Positions 47,201 to 58,029 are shown, counted from the first letter of the stretch. The stretch: DNA of 64,000 bases from Eutreptiella sp. 'Long Island Sound 2002' (GCA_964036045.1 OZ038379.1:114789604-114853603), one strand, 5' to 3'. Program-made: numbers and translations. The notes: a model not told the origin generated them from the sequence alone.

Positions 47201-47830
47201 TTGCATGGGAGTGGCATGCATCAACACACACAATGCGTCCTTCCCCGATGCGGCCAATGCAACAGACCTCAACCTGTCTTGCTCGACTGATTGTGCCACT
47301 GAGGATTGTGACATGCCATGCTCTGCATGCCGCGCATCCCACTCTTTTGCATGCCGTGCTCTCAGTTGCATCTGGTGTGCTTCAACACGCACTCTCAGAT
47401 GCCTTGCCACTCGCACCTTGCGCTTCTGCAGCAACTGTGCCACTGCCTCAACAAATTCTGAGGACGTCTGTAGCGGCGCCGAGGCACCCACACACATCTC
47501 ATTAGGCATGCTCTGGGCATGCGTACTCATGCCCCCTACCCTTGAAGCACTCTGTGTTGCAGTTGGGGAAGGGGGGGGTGCGCCTTGTACCAGCGCCGTG
47601 GCTGGCACAGAGGCGTCCATAGGCACGCTCTGGGCATGCATAGGCCTGTTCCTGATGTACCCAACCCTTGATGCACCCTGTGTTGAAGGAGGGGTGGGGG
47701 GGGGACGCACCTGGTGCCAGCGCCATGGCTGGCACCGAGGTGTCAGTAGGTACGCTCCGGGCATCCCGTGTCTGACCAGGGGCCGGCGGTCTTGTCCGTC
47801 GGGAGGCACGCTGCGACATGTCTGGTACAA
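44249..47830 (-). CDS. hAT transposase (DDE) with N-terminal zinc-finger and C-terminal Cys cluster
   Basis: Two in-frame segments, 47,830-46,862 and 46,858-44,249, are separated only by a TGA at 46,859-46,861. The first has a possible BED-like zinc finger: CVCCAWANVCG, then RKEVLESHLG and a downstream His. Positions in the 866-codon second segment: LLDGSD supplies the first Asp (about D111), FAVDGASNLG the second (D183), and PCHVLQRKLGLALE (C226, H227) matches the hAT CxxH-like motif. SHRIRWSQA fits the 'RW' motif. AAVECAISLRGRF supplies the Glu (E557) in the dimerisation region. A Cys cluster follows (C707, C710, C718, C721, C724, C727), with a weak SAP-like helix pair near the end. The element's termini and 8-bp duplication support the call. 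No credible ATG was found, because the frame may be fused to the USP gene upstream. Confidence 0.82.
47500..47790 (-). repeat. Three-copy coding linker repeat between USP and transposase
   Basis: Peptide units of about 39-42 residues carry QSVPMDASVPATAL / RSVPTDTSVPAMAL, followed by a Pro-rich stretch and ASRVG. The DNA landmark GCACGCTCYGGGCATGC recurs near 47,507, 47,624 and 47,750. The 9-G run at 47,696-47,704 is where the reading frame changes between the USP side and the transposase side. Confidence 0.75.
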
Positions 47831-49464
47831 CCAAATCTGTCTGTTTCCGCTTGTATAGCAGAAACGTCGCCTTTCGCGGGTCGGGGGGGGGATTCATGGC
47901 CTTCACCGTGGTGTCGTTACACAACCACCACCTGTCGTGGACAACGACATGCACCACAAAGTGACCCTCCTCCCTCGTCGCTCCAATGTGCAACACCATG
48001 GCATGCAAGGACCATTGCCACCCCAGGCAATCGAGAAACTCATGGTCCACAACCAACTTGTACTCCTGCTGGTTGTGGACATGTAACCCCACGACCTCGT
48101 TGTACACCACCGATGTATACATTGGTGCCTCCCTCAGGTCACCCCCACACGGACACGGGGGGGGGGGGGTTGTCAGGTAACCCAACCGGTCTCCCCTTCA
48201 TTCCCTCCTTCACACGCTGTCGCACACTCTGCCCCTGGTTCGTCACATGCAATATCTGCGCTGGCATGGCTATCTCCCCGCCCTCCCGCAAACCTTCACC
48301 CCACAGGCACCACAATATTGCCAGAACTGCTCGTACAACAGACAACATGACCGAGCAACCACCCGAGCGGCCGTGAGCTTGGGCACCATGTACTTCCAAC
48401 ACTCGGGCATCTCCGCCTGCCGCATCCATTGGAATTTTGGTGCAGGGGCTTTGCACTTGCATCGCCCGATGCATCGGCACACCGTCTCACACATGGCATC
48501 CTCCATTGCCAGCCTCTCAGCAATGTCCTGTGGATTGTATGCACCACCTCCTCCATGTGCCACAACACCCTGCCACAATGGTCCCCAAACACCCTCCTCG
48601 TCCAGGCATCCTGCGTGCTGTCCTTCATGTCCACCCGACGCCACCAACAGAAACTGCAGCGTGGTACCCAACCAACACCAGTTGTACCCATGTGGATTCT
48701 CCAGTCCCCATGGTCGCCGCGGTGCTCCACCAAGTGGCGCACTATGCACCTGCATGTAAGCGGAATGCGGTCTCATTGAGGAATGCACGGTCCCGCGGCG
48801 GGAGTGTCCACCAGTCACCACGGGAGTACAACACCACCAACCTCCTCTCCCCGTGCCAAGAACAAGTGCCATGCCATGCACCCGTACGTACGAGAACCGG
48901 TTGCTGGCATACATCGTACGTGGCGCCAACCCGTGTAACACCATCCAAGCATTCCATACTACACCTCCGTCCGGCCCGACCATTACATACACCACCTCCC
49001 TCCACCCATATGTGTCCCCGTGTGTGCTGGCCGGTGGAAAACACTGCCGACCAAGGGGACGCGTCATGCACATGCTTATGCGGTTTTGTGAGCACATTGC
49101 AAGACAATTGCATGGTGGTCCATGTGAACCAATCAGGCAACATCTGCCTTGCCATCTTGTTCACCAGGGTCACCGATGGCTTGTAGTTGCGTGTCCGTTG
49201 CACTAGACGAGTGCGGCGGCAATCTGTTGCATTGGTCTGGCCCTTCATACCACCAACCCCTAGTTGCAAATGCCACGCTCTAAGCCCCCCAACCGGCCCA
49301 CGCATGTATGCCAAGATGCCCATCACCCCGTGCAACGTGCAAAAGGGGGCTACCTGCAGCGAATGGTCAAAGACTGCACCCCGGAAATGACCACCTCCTT
49401 TGACACCATCTCGTTCCGCCTCGGCAATAACCACCACCGTCGCCCGGTGGCACTGCTCCTCCAT
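47502..49464 (-). CDS. USP-type (C19) deubiquitinase-like protein
   Basis: The ATG at 49,464 overlaps the OTU stop codon (TGATG). The frame shifts several times before the catalytic core, so the protein is read piecewise. A Cys box GYNWCWLGTTLQFLL lies near 48,675 (Cys codon 48,675-48,677). CxxC-type residues (CRCIGRCKC; YCGACG) follow, then MPAQILHVTNQG, as expected between the USP boxes. A His box AMVLHIGATREEGHFVVHV (His codon 47,961-47,963) is followed by DRWWLCNDTTV and KATFLLYKRK, the final USP strands. Cys, His and Asn/Asp are all present. Frame changes occur at a 13-G run (48,157-48,169) and near 48,280. USPs remove ubiquitin. Here the target is unknown, and activity depends on whether the frameshifts are real. 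Confidence 0.68.
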
Positions 49465-51793
49465 CAGTCCATATCCCCACAGTCACGGTAGTGCAGCGGA
49501 TGCTCCCGTCCAGTCACCCAAACAGTAGCGGATGTCAACGCGCTGTCGATCCCAAACCCTGACGTCACAATGATGTACCTGTCTGATCGCAACAACACCA
49601 CACTACCGTCCACATGCTTCGCCAAGGCAGCAAAGTGGTCAGCCAGTCCCCCTTGGGGCCGGCCACGCCATGTGTCCTTCTCAAGATCCCGGTTCACAGA
49701 TAGTGTAGACTCTTGAATTGAAAGCCCACACACGTCGCGAAACACGGCGATGGCCCTTGCCCAGAGCGATGCGCCGTCGCACGGGGTGTTGCTGGTGATA
49801 GCATGCAGGCTTTGGGCCACGGCATAGTAGAAACATGCCCCGGCAACGTATTGGTCGGGAAGAATGCGAAGCTTCAAAGACCTCGCCGTTGGTAGGACTC
49901 TGCCAACCTCGGCCTTGCGGGGGTTTTTGTCCACGTCGTCCAATGCCATAGCATCTGGATCTATCGGCGCTGTCTTTGTGCCTTGCTCTTTCTTGCCACG
50001 TTTCACGGCAGCCCCATTACTTGGTGGGGGAACCCCTGGGCGCTTCTTGCTCCGTGGGCTCTGTCCCACAGAACTGGGGTGTGCAACCGGGGTGGTCGCT
50101 GACTCTGCACCGGACTGACTGCAAGCCCTCGTTGTCACCAATGAACTAGGGTGTTCAACCGGGGTGTACCCTGAATCCGCACTAGACTGACTGCAGGCCT
50201 TCACCGTCGCCACGGTGCCTGTGCTAGAAGGACTGCAGTCCACAGCAGCTGGCTCCTTGGGTTTCTGTGCAAGTGGTACAGGAGACTCCTCCAAGGAACT
50301 CGCCACCCCTCCATCACTAGCCGCCGGTGTCAGACACACAGGGTGGGGGGCCGGGGAGTGTGACTCATCGGCGGGGCAGACCTGGGACCTGGGGTCCGGT
50401 GTTCCACGTCCAACACATGCCGCGGAGTCGTTCACACCACCCGGGGGGGGGGCAGGTGGACTTAACACCTCACCAGGGCTATCCACCCTATGTGCACCTG
50501 CCGGGGGACCACGCCCTTGTGCCAGGGAGGACGAAGTGGGAGTCACAGACTCATCGCCTGAGGGGTCTCTTGCCATGAGCACCGCCGCTCCACCCTCCTA
50601 CGCTACGGCAGAGGACGTGGAGTCACTTGGGTCACCGCGGGGGTGCCCTTCTTGACTTAAAGGTTGGGTGCATGGTCGCTGTACACCGGTCGCCTCCATC
50701 TCCTCCATGCGCACCGCCGCTCCAACCCCCTGTGCTACGGCAGAGGACGTGGAGTCACTTGGGTCACCTCGGGGGTGCCCTCCTGGACTTGATCGTTGAG
50801 TGTATGCTGGCTGTACACCGGCCGCCTCCATCTCCGCCACTAGTACCTGCAGCATCTCAAGACCTCCATCATCCCTCCATGCGTTGGCCATAACCCGTAC
50901 GGCCGCATGCAGACGACCGGGATGACTGTCTGGCACCTCTGGGCTAAAGGGGCTGCAACGCAGCAAGAGCTCGTTGCAGTCTTGCATAGGCACCCGCATG
51001 CTGCCACCAGGTTGTCCTCAGTCAATGGTTCTCGGCGCTGCTCTTGCAGCCCTTGGCATGCAATCGTGAGGCAGCGGGCTGCCCCATGGGCGGCTTGCAG
51101 CAACGCTTGGTCAAAGCGCTCTTGCCGTGTCTGGGTGACAGTGACACACGCATGTGGAACCGCAGCCTCAGGCAGCAACGAGTTGCGCCGACCGCTAGCG
51201 CGCGCCTTGGGGCTTGGCAACACGTCGCTCACCAGTGGTTTGGGCCCACTTGTCGCTTGGGGCCACAGATATGGGCCAGGCGTCACATGGCGAATAGCCT
51301 TGTCATAGAAGTAACCCATGGTAGGGGTGGGATACGCCACGTCCCCAGTCCAGAACGGCCACTCGTCGAACAGAGGTAGGGCACGCACCAGTTCACACCA
51401 AACGTCCCTTTGCTCTGCTGTCTTCACACTTGACGGCCACCCGGAAATAGCACCGGCCTTACGACTGCCTGGCCGGCCACGGTTCCGTTTTGCAAGTCGT
51501 TCCCACAGGTCTGTGGCAACATCCCGGTAGTGCACGAGGCTCCCCCCATCATGCATGGTGGGCTTGGCAAACCCATGCTCGGTGTACATGAACCGGCACA
51601 ATGCCCTGCAACCATGCAGATTCACCACGTCAAGGTCACACGAGGCCATGCGGTCCCTCAACCGTCGCCATAGGCGCCCGGCCACCTCCGGTGTGGCCTC
51701 CTACCCCAATTGTCCTGTGGCCAGCATTAGGCCATACTTCATTCTTGCTGGCTCCAGCAAGTGCTCCGGTGGCCATTCAGCAGGCTGGTCCAT
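49464..51793 (-). CDS. OTU-type cysteine protease with large unknown N-terminal region
   Basis: C-terminal OTU domain: VAGACFYYAVAQSLHAI carries the nucleophile (Cys about residue 250 of the last open segment), GGLADHFAALAKHVDGSVVLL matches the 'Wgg..el.alA..l...i.v' block, and HPLHYRD carries the catalytic His (about 364). A basic RSKKRPGV and KRGKKEQ region before it may be a nuclear signal. A Pro/Ser/Thr-rich linker contains two near-identical segments (ACSQSSADSGYTPVEHPSS and its copy) and two GHPRGDPSDSTSSAVA repeats. Further upstream, WPFWTGDVAYPTPTMGYFYD belongs to a domain I do not recognise. The frame is broken by TAGs at 50,598-50,600 and 51,701-51,703 and a shift near 50,990. More protein-like sequence in another frame extends to about 52,043. 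OTU proteases are known passengers in some Helitrons and other DNA transposons. Confidence 0.7.
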
Positions 51794-52064
51794 TGCTTGG
51801 CTCGTGCACCACGACTGTTAGTGGTTTGGGTGACCTTCGAGGCTTGCAGGGTCCACAACCGTGACCACTATTGGGCTCCCACAACTCGGGGGGGCAATCA
51901 AGGGCAGGTCCTTGGTACTCAAACTGCCAGCCGGGCTGGTCCTCAGGCTCACCGGCTGGTCCAGGAGACGCTGTTGCTGGTGGGTTTGTTGTCGAGAGCG
52001 CTAGGACTATGACAACAAACGAAGTGCTGCTGCTCAGAGGCACGCAGTGGCTACGTCAAGGCTT

Positions 52065-52290
52065 AGTCGCGAAGCGCAATGGCTTGGACTGAAACCGAAA
52101 GCTGAGGCTCAAAGGCGCACAATAGACAACCAGAGTTCAGTCGCGGAGCGCAGTGGCGCAAACTGAAACCGAAAGCTGTGGCTCAAAAACGAAGAATAGG
52201 CGATCAAGGTTCAGTCGCGAAGCGCAATGGCTCGGACCAAGCCAGGTAGCTGTGGCTCAAAGGCGCACAGTAGGCGAACTGGCAGAACGC
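52065..52290 (+). repeat. Three-copy 73-bp repeat
   Basis: GCGAAGCGCAATGGCT, AAACCGAAAGCTG and GGCTCAAAGGCGCACA recur at offsets of 73 bp (about 52,070, 52,143 and 52,216). It lies at the upstream edge of the OTU gene and the downstream edge of the palindromic satellite. Confidence 0.85.
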
Positions 52291-52379
52291 GAACTCGCAC
52301 AGGGAAAGGTGTAATGAGGCAAAAACAAACTACAAGGAGAAAAAGTACAGATGAGACCACAGAACCTGGACGCGGCATA

Positions 52380-53830
52380 CCCCCGAAATGTTTTGGAGGT
52401 GAGATATTGGACCCGTTCCGTGAAATATTTTGGGGCTGTACACCCACCAAATATTTGACGGAACCCCATCCGTCAAATGTTTGGGGGGTCTACAGCCCCG
52501 AAATATTTGACGGAACCCCTTCCGTGAAATGTTTTGGGGCTGTAGACCCACAAAATATTTGACGGAACCCCATCCGTCAAATATTTGGGGGGTCTACAGC
52601 CCCCAAATATTTGACGGAGCCCCTTCCGTGAACTATTTTGGGGCTGTAGACCCCCCAAAGATTTGACGGAGCTCCATCCGTCAAATATTTGGGGGGTGTA
52701 CAGCCCCCAAATATTTGACGGAACCCCTTCCGTCAAATATTTGGGGGCTGTACACCCCCCAAATATTTGAGGAAACCCCTTCCGTGAACTATTTTGGGGC
52801 TGTAGACCCCCCCAATATTTGATGGAGCCCCATCCGTCAAAGATTTGGGGGCTGTAGACCCCCCAAATATTTGACGGAACCCCATCCGTCAAATATTTTG
52901 GGGCTGTACACCCCCCAAATATTTGACGGAACTCCTTCCGTGAAATATTTGGGGGCTGTACACCCACCAAATACTTGACGGAAGGGGTTCTGTCAAATAT
53001 TTGGGGGCTCTACATCCCCCAAAAAGTTCACGGAAGGGGTTCCGTCAAATATTTGGGGGCTCTACACCCCCCAAATATTTGACGGAACCCCTTCCGTGAA
53101 ATATTTTGGGGCTGTAGACCCACCAAATATTTGACGGAACCCCATCCGTCAAATATTTGGGGGGTCTACAGCCCCCGAATATTTGACGGAGCCCTATCCG
53201 TTAAATATTTGGGGGCTGTAGACCCCCCCAAATATTTGACGGAGCCCCTTCCGTGAACTATTTTGGGGCTGTAGACGCCCCAAAGATTTGACGGAACCCC
53301 ATCCGTCAAATATTTGGGGGGTGTACAGCCCCCAAATATTTGACGGAACCCCTTCCGTCAAGTATTTGGGGCATGTACACCCCCCAAATATTTGACGGAA
53401 CCCGTTCCGTGAACTATTTTGGGGCTGTAGACCCCCCAAATATTTGACGGAGCCCGATCCGTCAAATATTTGGGGGCTGTAGACCCCCCAAATATTTGAC
53501 GGAACCCCATCCGTCAAATATTTTGGGGCTGTACACCCAGCTAATATTTGACGGAACCCCTTCCGTGAAATATTTGGGGGCTGTACACCCACCAAATATT
53601 TGACGGAACCCCATCCGTCAAATATTTGGGGGCTGTACACCCACCAAATATTTGACGGAACCCCTTCCGTGAACTATTTGGGGGCTGTAGACCCCCCACA
53701 TATTTGACGGAACTCCTTCCGTGAAATATTTAGGGGGGTCTACAGCCCCCAAATATTTGACGGAACCCCTTCCGTGAAATATGTTGGGGGTTTAGACCCC
53801 CCAAATATTTGACGGAACCCCATCCGCACT
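52380..53830. repeat. 52-bp palindromic satellite inside hAT-1 (~28 units)
   Basis: Each unit contains CCCCAAATATTTGACGGA, a short AACCCC(A/T) loop, then TCCGTCAAATATTTGGGG: a stem of about 17 bp. It is followed by a second small palindrome, GGGGGCTGTAGACCCCC. TTTGACGG landmarks at 52,506, 52,558 and 52,610 give a 52-bp period. Variation clusters in loops and at stem positions that often change symmetrically. It separates the helicase and OTU genes. Frames across it are repeat artefacts. Confidence 0.93.
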
Positions 53831-54143
53831 GTCATTGTCATGTATCATTGTTGAACGGCAATTATCGTTGGCGTGTCTTCAACCTCCTTTTTGGGCATCC
53901 CCACTCTGAAGACCTTGGAGACCTCCTTCAATCTTGGGCAGTCAGGCATGGGCACATTCGTACCATTGCGGACAAACATAATGAACGCACATTGCAGCAA
54001 ACCTGGTGGTGATGACATGTGTGTACTCTTTCACGCTGGTGCTGTGGCTGGTACTGTTGTGATGTGGCAGCGATGGTCAGAGGCCATGGGTCAATGCATG
54101 TTCTTCTACATTCAGGGTTAGTTGCGGCCCAAAATGTAATCTT
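53831..54143. other. Spacer between satellite and helicase gene
   Basis: About 310 bases downstream of the helicase stop. No domain is recognised; it is likely 3' untranslated or spacer sequence. Confidence 0.4.
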
Positions 54144-56652
54144 TCACCCCGTGGGGCAGCTTGCGCCAACCACATTGGGGGCTTCCTCCTCGTGCACCGG
54201 AATTGGTGCACACACCCCAAGGTCCCCAGAGCAAGGGTGCACACCATGGAGCAGGGACGCCACATACACACCAATAGGGGTGCGGAATTCCGCACACAAG
54301 AACGGCAAGAAATCCAAGCAGGCGTACGTGTCCTGCCACAAGGGCAGGTGGATCGTGCGGTACGCCCCTACTGTCTCCTTGTTGCTGTACTTTTGCTTGT
54401 AGAAGAGGGGCCTTCCAACCAGGTGCTGGACGAGTCGCTGCTCCCACACGTCAAGCTTGGATGTGTGGGTTACCCTCACCAGCCCCCCCCAGTCCCCCTC
54501 TCCCCTGTCCCCTTGTCCATCGTCCTCAACCAAGACGTACGGGAGCGCCAATTCGGTGAAGTCAGGCAGGATGCCCCCCAGAAGGCGGGGTTTCACAATG
54601 TTCCCCCGTGCATCCCTCAGAGAAACGGACGCATCATCCTTCCGGTTGTTGGCCATGATGCGCTCAAAGTCAAGCAACTGATCCGCACTGCCTGGTGAAT
54701 ACCCCCATGGGTCCCGTGCCCTCTTGTGCCTCCTCCATGGCTTCCACAGCCAGTGCCCCACCACCCCCCCCGCCAACCGGCAGATTGTGCCATGCACAAT
54801 CTTCTCCACAGTTGCGGCCTCCCTCAGAACCCCTGCCAGCTCAAGAGTGTCGCTCACAGTCCCAGAGGCTGCTTCCCACTGCATCGCGTGCAGTGCGTCG
54901 AGCCATACACCAGGGGTGGGGTGGGTGGTCCACTGTGCAAACTGCCCGAAGAGGTGCAGCTCCGACTGCGCCCTGCTGGTCAGGGTGTTTGACCGCCAGA
55001 TGTCGTGCATGATCCCTGGTGTCGTGGACACCAGGGAGGCAAGGATCATTGGGGCTTGCAGCCCCTGGAACCTATCGAGGGTCGCAACCGTTCTGAGGAG
55101 GTTTACATGATGGGCTTGCCACTTGCGGCCAACAAACGCCACACAGTGTTTCAGCCACACCATCTGTGCGTAGTGAGTCGTCACTACCGCTACCGACTGT
55201 GCTGGGTAGGTCCCTTTCCTGGCAGCATACTCCAAAAAATGGCACACCAGCAGACCCTCCTCCATGCTCAGGTCCCCCTTGTTCAGCAACACCGGATCCA
55301 TTCGCACGGTGGCCCATGCTTCCTGTACGTCGTGCCACATTCTACCTAGGTCCTGTGCCCCCAAAGTCTGCTCCAACTCCCCCCACCAGGTGGACCCAGC
55401 GAGGTCCACAATGCGGATGGGGTTGTTCAGGATGGGGTCGGGGAGGGGGTGCTCAGATGAGTGGTAGTGGCCAACTGCCCCCCCCGTAAACAAGGCACGC
55501 ATGACCGTGGCCAGCGGCTGGGTCATCCGGTACTGTTGTACCAGGATACTGGCCCGGCAGCGCGTGCGGTACAAAAAGAATTGCAAGGTGCTCGTGGTGC
55601 AAAACCGATGTGAATCATGCCAATGCACTTCCGGGCCAGGACCGTCCCTTACAACCCCGTTGTACTTGAAGGTGTCCTCCCGTGGCCATGCCACTATGTG
55701 GGGGACTATCTCAAAGCTTCTCAGCCTCAGACCAACTTGCCAAAAGCTGGACTTGGCTGTAGGGCCGCAACTGCCCTGGGTCACCACACAGCAGACATTG
55801 GCTGCCCATGGCGGCCAAGTCCAAGCCTACAGGGATGCTCTGCCTCGACGCCTCATCCACGAAGCTGAACGCGAACCTGGTTTTTTCCTGCCCTTTCCCA
55901 AGCAGCATCTTGTGCCGGTTAGCAACCATCCCAGCCGTGGCAAACAGCACACGGCAGGAGTTGAGGGCACATTTGAGGGTAGGCTTGCAACCTGGGGTCT
56001 TGCCCAAGGTCTTCTGCACCTCCTCCTGGTCGAAGGGTGCCAGGCCTGTTGGGGCAGTAGCCCGTTGGGCTTGGAGGCGCAACCAGGGGGCTGGGTGGTC
56101 GCCAAGCACCTTCTCACGAAACACACTGTCCTTGTAACACTCCTCGTGAACGCGTGCCAACAACATGTCGACTTGTGCGTTCGTCGGTGCAGTCACCAAC
56201 ACGCATGCGCGGGGTAGGGTATCTGTCTCAGGTCCCCCCACCTTCCTGCCCATGTTCCACGTACTCCGGTCAGCAGGTTCAGGGTTCTGGGCGACCAGGA
56301 GGCCTTGCTGCCATAGCACGGCCTTGATGCATGCCACCAAAGTCTCCGACTTCCCTGTGCCAGCACCACCAGTCAATGCTGTGATGCATGACTCATCCAA
56401 CACCTGCCGCACAGCCAACGCCTGTGAGGGATTCAGCCCGTGCTGTTTGACAAGGTGTTTCAGGATGTCCTGGTCCTCGGTCGACAGGGGAGGCATGTCC
56501 CTCGGTTCGGCCCGCATGTTTGCCAGCAGTTTGGGCCACGCTTCTCCGTTCTGAATCTCCCTACGCAAGGTCTGAAAGGCACCTGTGTCGGGGACAACCT
56601 TACACCAATAGGTGTCAGTGAGATTGGTGCGTGGCTTATTGGCACAGCTGAT
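54144..56652 (-). CDS. UPF1-like superfamily 1 helicase
   Basis: Two overlapping frames join by a single-base shift near 55,745-55,765, at a TTTT run. The first (56,652-55,711) has GLNPSQALAV (Q motif), ALTGGAGTGKSETL (Walker A), VTAPTNAQVD (Ia), FSFVDEAS (Walker B) and LCGDPGQLRP (III). The second (55,787-54,144) has VQQYRMTQPLATVM (IV), TVATLDRFQGLQAPMILASL (V) and NTLTSRAQSELHLFG (VI). The order and spacing fit the UPF1/SETX-like SF1B group, ATP-driven 5'-to-3' unwinding enzymes. The frame is continuous with the repeat-rich upstream protein, interrupted only by TGA at 56,653-56,655. It is not the PIF1 type carried by Helitrons. Confidence 0.85.
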
Positions 56653-58029
56653 TCAAACACGCTGTGCTGAGATGCCATCTCCATGCACCCTCGCCTCGAA
56701 GTCCGGCTTGTTTTTATCCCAGTTGTGGTTGCCGGAGATACAGCCACGCACCATGTCACCATCGGACAGCTCATAGCTGCCCCAGATCTCCATTTGGGAG
56801 GCCCATTGTGGCGGTGGGGGAGCATTCCCATCCCCATCGCCATCACCGTGGGGCCACCATCGCTCAAAGGCCAGGTTCCGCTTGGTGCCGTTCTTGTCTG
56901 CCCACACCTCAGCGGCCGCCATCTCATGGACGGTGTACACCTCTGATGCTTTGGTCACAAACTTGTCGCGGTCAAGCCACCGTTGCGTAAACCCTTCGAC
57001 AAGGTTGTCATCGGGCCCGTAGTCCATGTTGTTCAACGTGGCCGTAGTGGGCAACGGTGTTGGCTGCTGTGGCTCAGGAGCACATGGTGGTTGTGAAGAG
57101 GGTTGAGCTCCTTGTGGCGCACCCGAGTCGACCGGCGCCATGGCCGGGACAGGGGCGGATTGCTGCGGCTCTTGGGCACGCATTTGCGGGGCAGAGGGTT
57201 GGGTACCGTGTGGCGCGCCCGAGTCAGCCGGCGCCATGGCCGGGACAGGGGCGGATTGCTGCGGCTCGGGGGCACGCATTGCTGGTGCAGAGGGTTGGGT
57301 ACCCTGTGGCGCGCCCGAGGCAGCCGGCGCCATGGCTGGGACAGGGGCGGATTGCTGCGGCTCGGGGGCACGCATTGCTGGTGCAGAGGGTTGGGCACCC
57401 TGTGGCGCGCCCGAGTCCACCGGCGCCATGGCCGGGACAGGGGCGGATTGCTGCGGCTCTGGGGCGCGCAATGATGGTGGTTGTGCCGAGGGTTGCGGTG
57501 GGATCATGACGAAATCCACAGCCCCGGGTGGTGGCTGGGGCGGTGCCGGCGGGGGGGCAGAGGGTCGCGCGCCCCTGTCAGCCGGCGCCAGGGCCGGGAC
57601 AGGGGCGGAGTGCAGCGCCTCTGGGGCGCGCGGTTGAGGTGCCTTTGCCTTTGGGGGGGCAGAGTGCGGCGCGCCCCTGTCAGCCGGCGCCAGGGCCGGG
57701 ACAGGGGCGGACTGCGGCGCCTCTGGGGCGCGCGGTTGAGTTGCCGGTGCCTTTTTGGGGGCAGAGTGCGGCGCGCCCCTGTCAGCCGGCGCCTGGGCCG
57801 GGACAGGGGCAGACTGTGGCGCCTCTAGGGCGCCCGGTTGAGTTGCCGGTGCCTTTTCGGGGGCACAGTGCGGCGCGCCCCTGTCAGCCAGCGCCGGGGC
57901 CGGGACAGGGGCGGAGGCGCGCGCCTGTGGGGCGTGCGATGGTGATGGTGATGGTGATGGTGGTGGTGCCGTTGCCTTCGGCTTCGGCTTTGCACCATAC
58001 TTGGTCTTGGCGAGCCTTTTTAGAGCCAT
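56653..58029 (-). CDS. Ala/Pro-rich repeat protein, N-terminal to helicase
   Basis: ATG at 58,029 (MALKRLAKTKYGAKPK), 13 nt after the stop of the preceding gene. 458 codons. A basic start is followed by about eight tandem repeats: four of 34 residues (SAPVPAxAPADRGAPHSAP) and four of 32 residues (SAPVPAMAPADSGAPQGTQP). A non-repetitive 115-residue tail follows, with LVEGFTQRWLDRDKFVTKA, WADKNGTKRNLAFERWW and SGNHNWDKNKPDFEARVHGD. The stop (TGA, 56,653-56,655) is in frame with the helicase. If read through, or if it is an error, this is one protein of over 1,200 residues. The tail has no family I recognise. Confidence 0.65.
   Translation of the reverse strand: MALKRLAKTKYGAKPKPKATAPPPSPSPSPSHAPQARASAPVPAPALADRGAPHCAPEKAPATQPGALEAPQSAPVPAQAPADRGAPHSAPKKAPATQPRAPEAPQSAPVPALAPADRGAPHSAPPKAKAPQPRAPEALHSAPVPALAPADRGARPSAPPPAPPQPPPGAVDFVMIPPQPSAQPPSLRAPEPQQSAPVPAMAPVDSGAPQGAQPSAPAMRAPEPQQSAPVPAMAPAASGAPQGTQPSAPAMRAPEPQQSAPVPAMAPADSGAPHGTQPSAPQMRAQEPQQSAPVPAMAPVDSGAPQGAQPSSQPPCAPEPQQPTPLPTTATLNNMDYGPDDNLVEGFTQRWLDRDKFVTKASEVYTVHEMAAAEVWADKNGTKRNLAFERWWPHGDGDGDGNAPPPPQWASQMEIWGSYELSDGDMVRGCISGNHNWDKNKPDFEARVHGDGISAQRV
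57060..57930 (-). repeat. Coding minisatellite (96-bp x4 and 102-bp x4)
   Basis: GGCGCCATGGCCGGGACAGG recurs at 57,133, 57,229, 57,325 (variant) and 57,421 (96-bp period). GGCGCCAGGGCCGGGACAGG-type units recur at 57,583, 57,685, 57,787 and 57,889 (102-bp period). Both periods are multiples of three, so the reading frame is preserved, unlike the 94-bp satellite. Confidence 0.9.

Noticed and set aside
54144-56652. PIF1 helicase of a Helitron
   Set aside because: The motifs QYRMTQPL, LDRFQGLQAP and LTSRAQSELHLFG fit the UPF1-like group. The gene sits between hAT ends, and no Rep domain adjoins it.
46859-56655. Reassignment of TGA or TAG to a sense codon
   Set aside because: Only one such codon occurs per several hundred codons, and other frames end normally at TGA or TAG. 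Decay or error is simpler, so I kept it only as a question.
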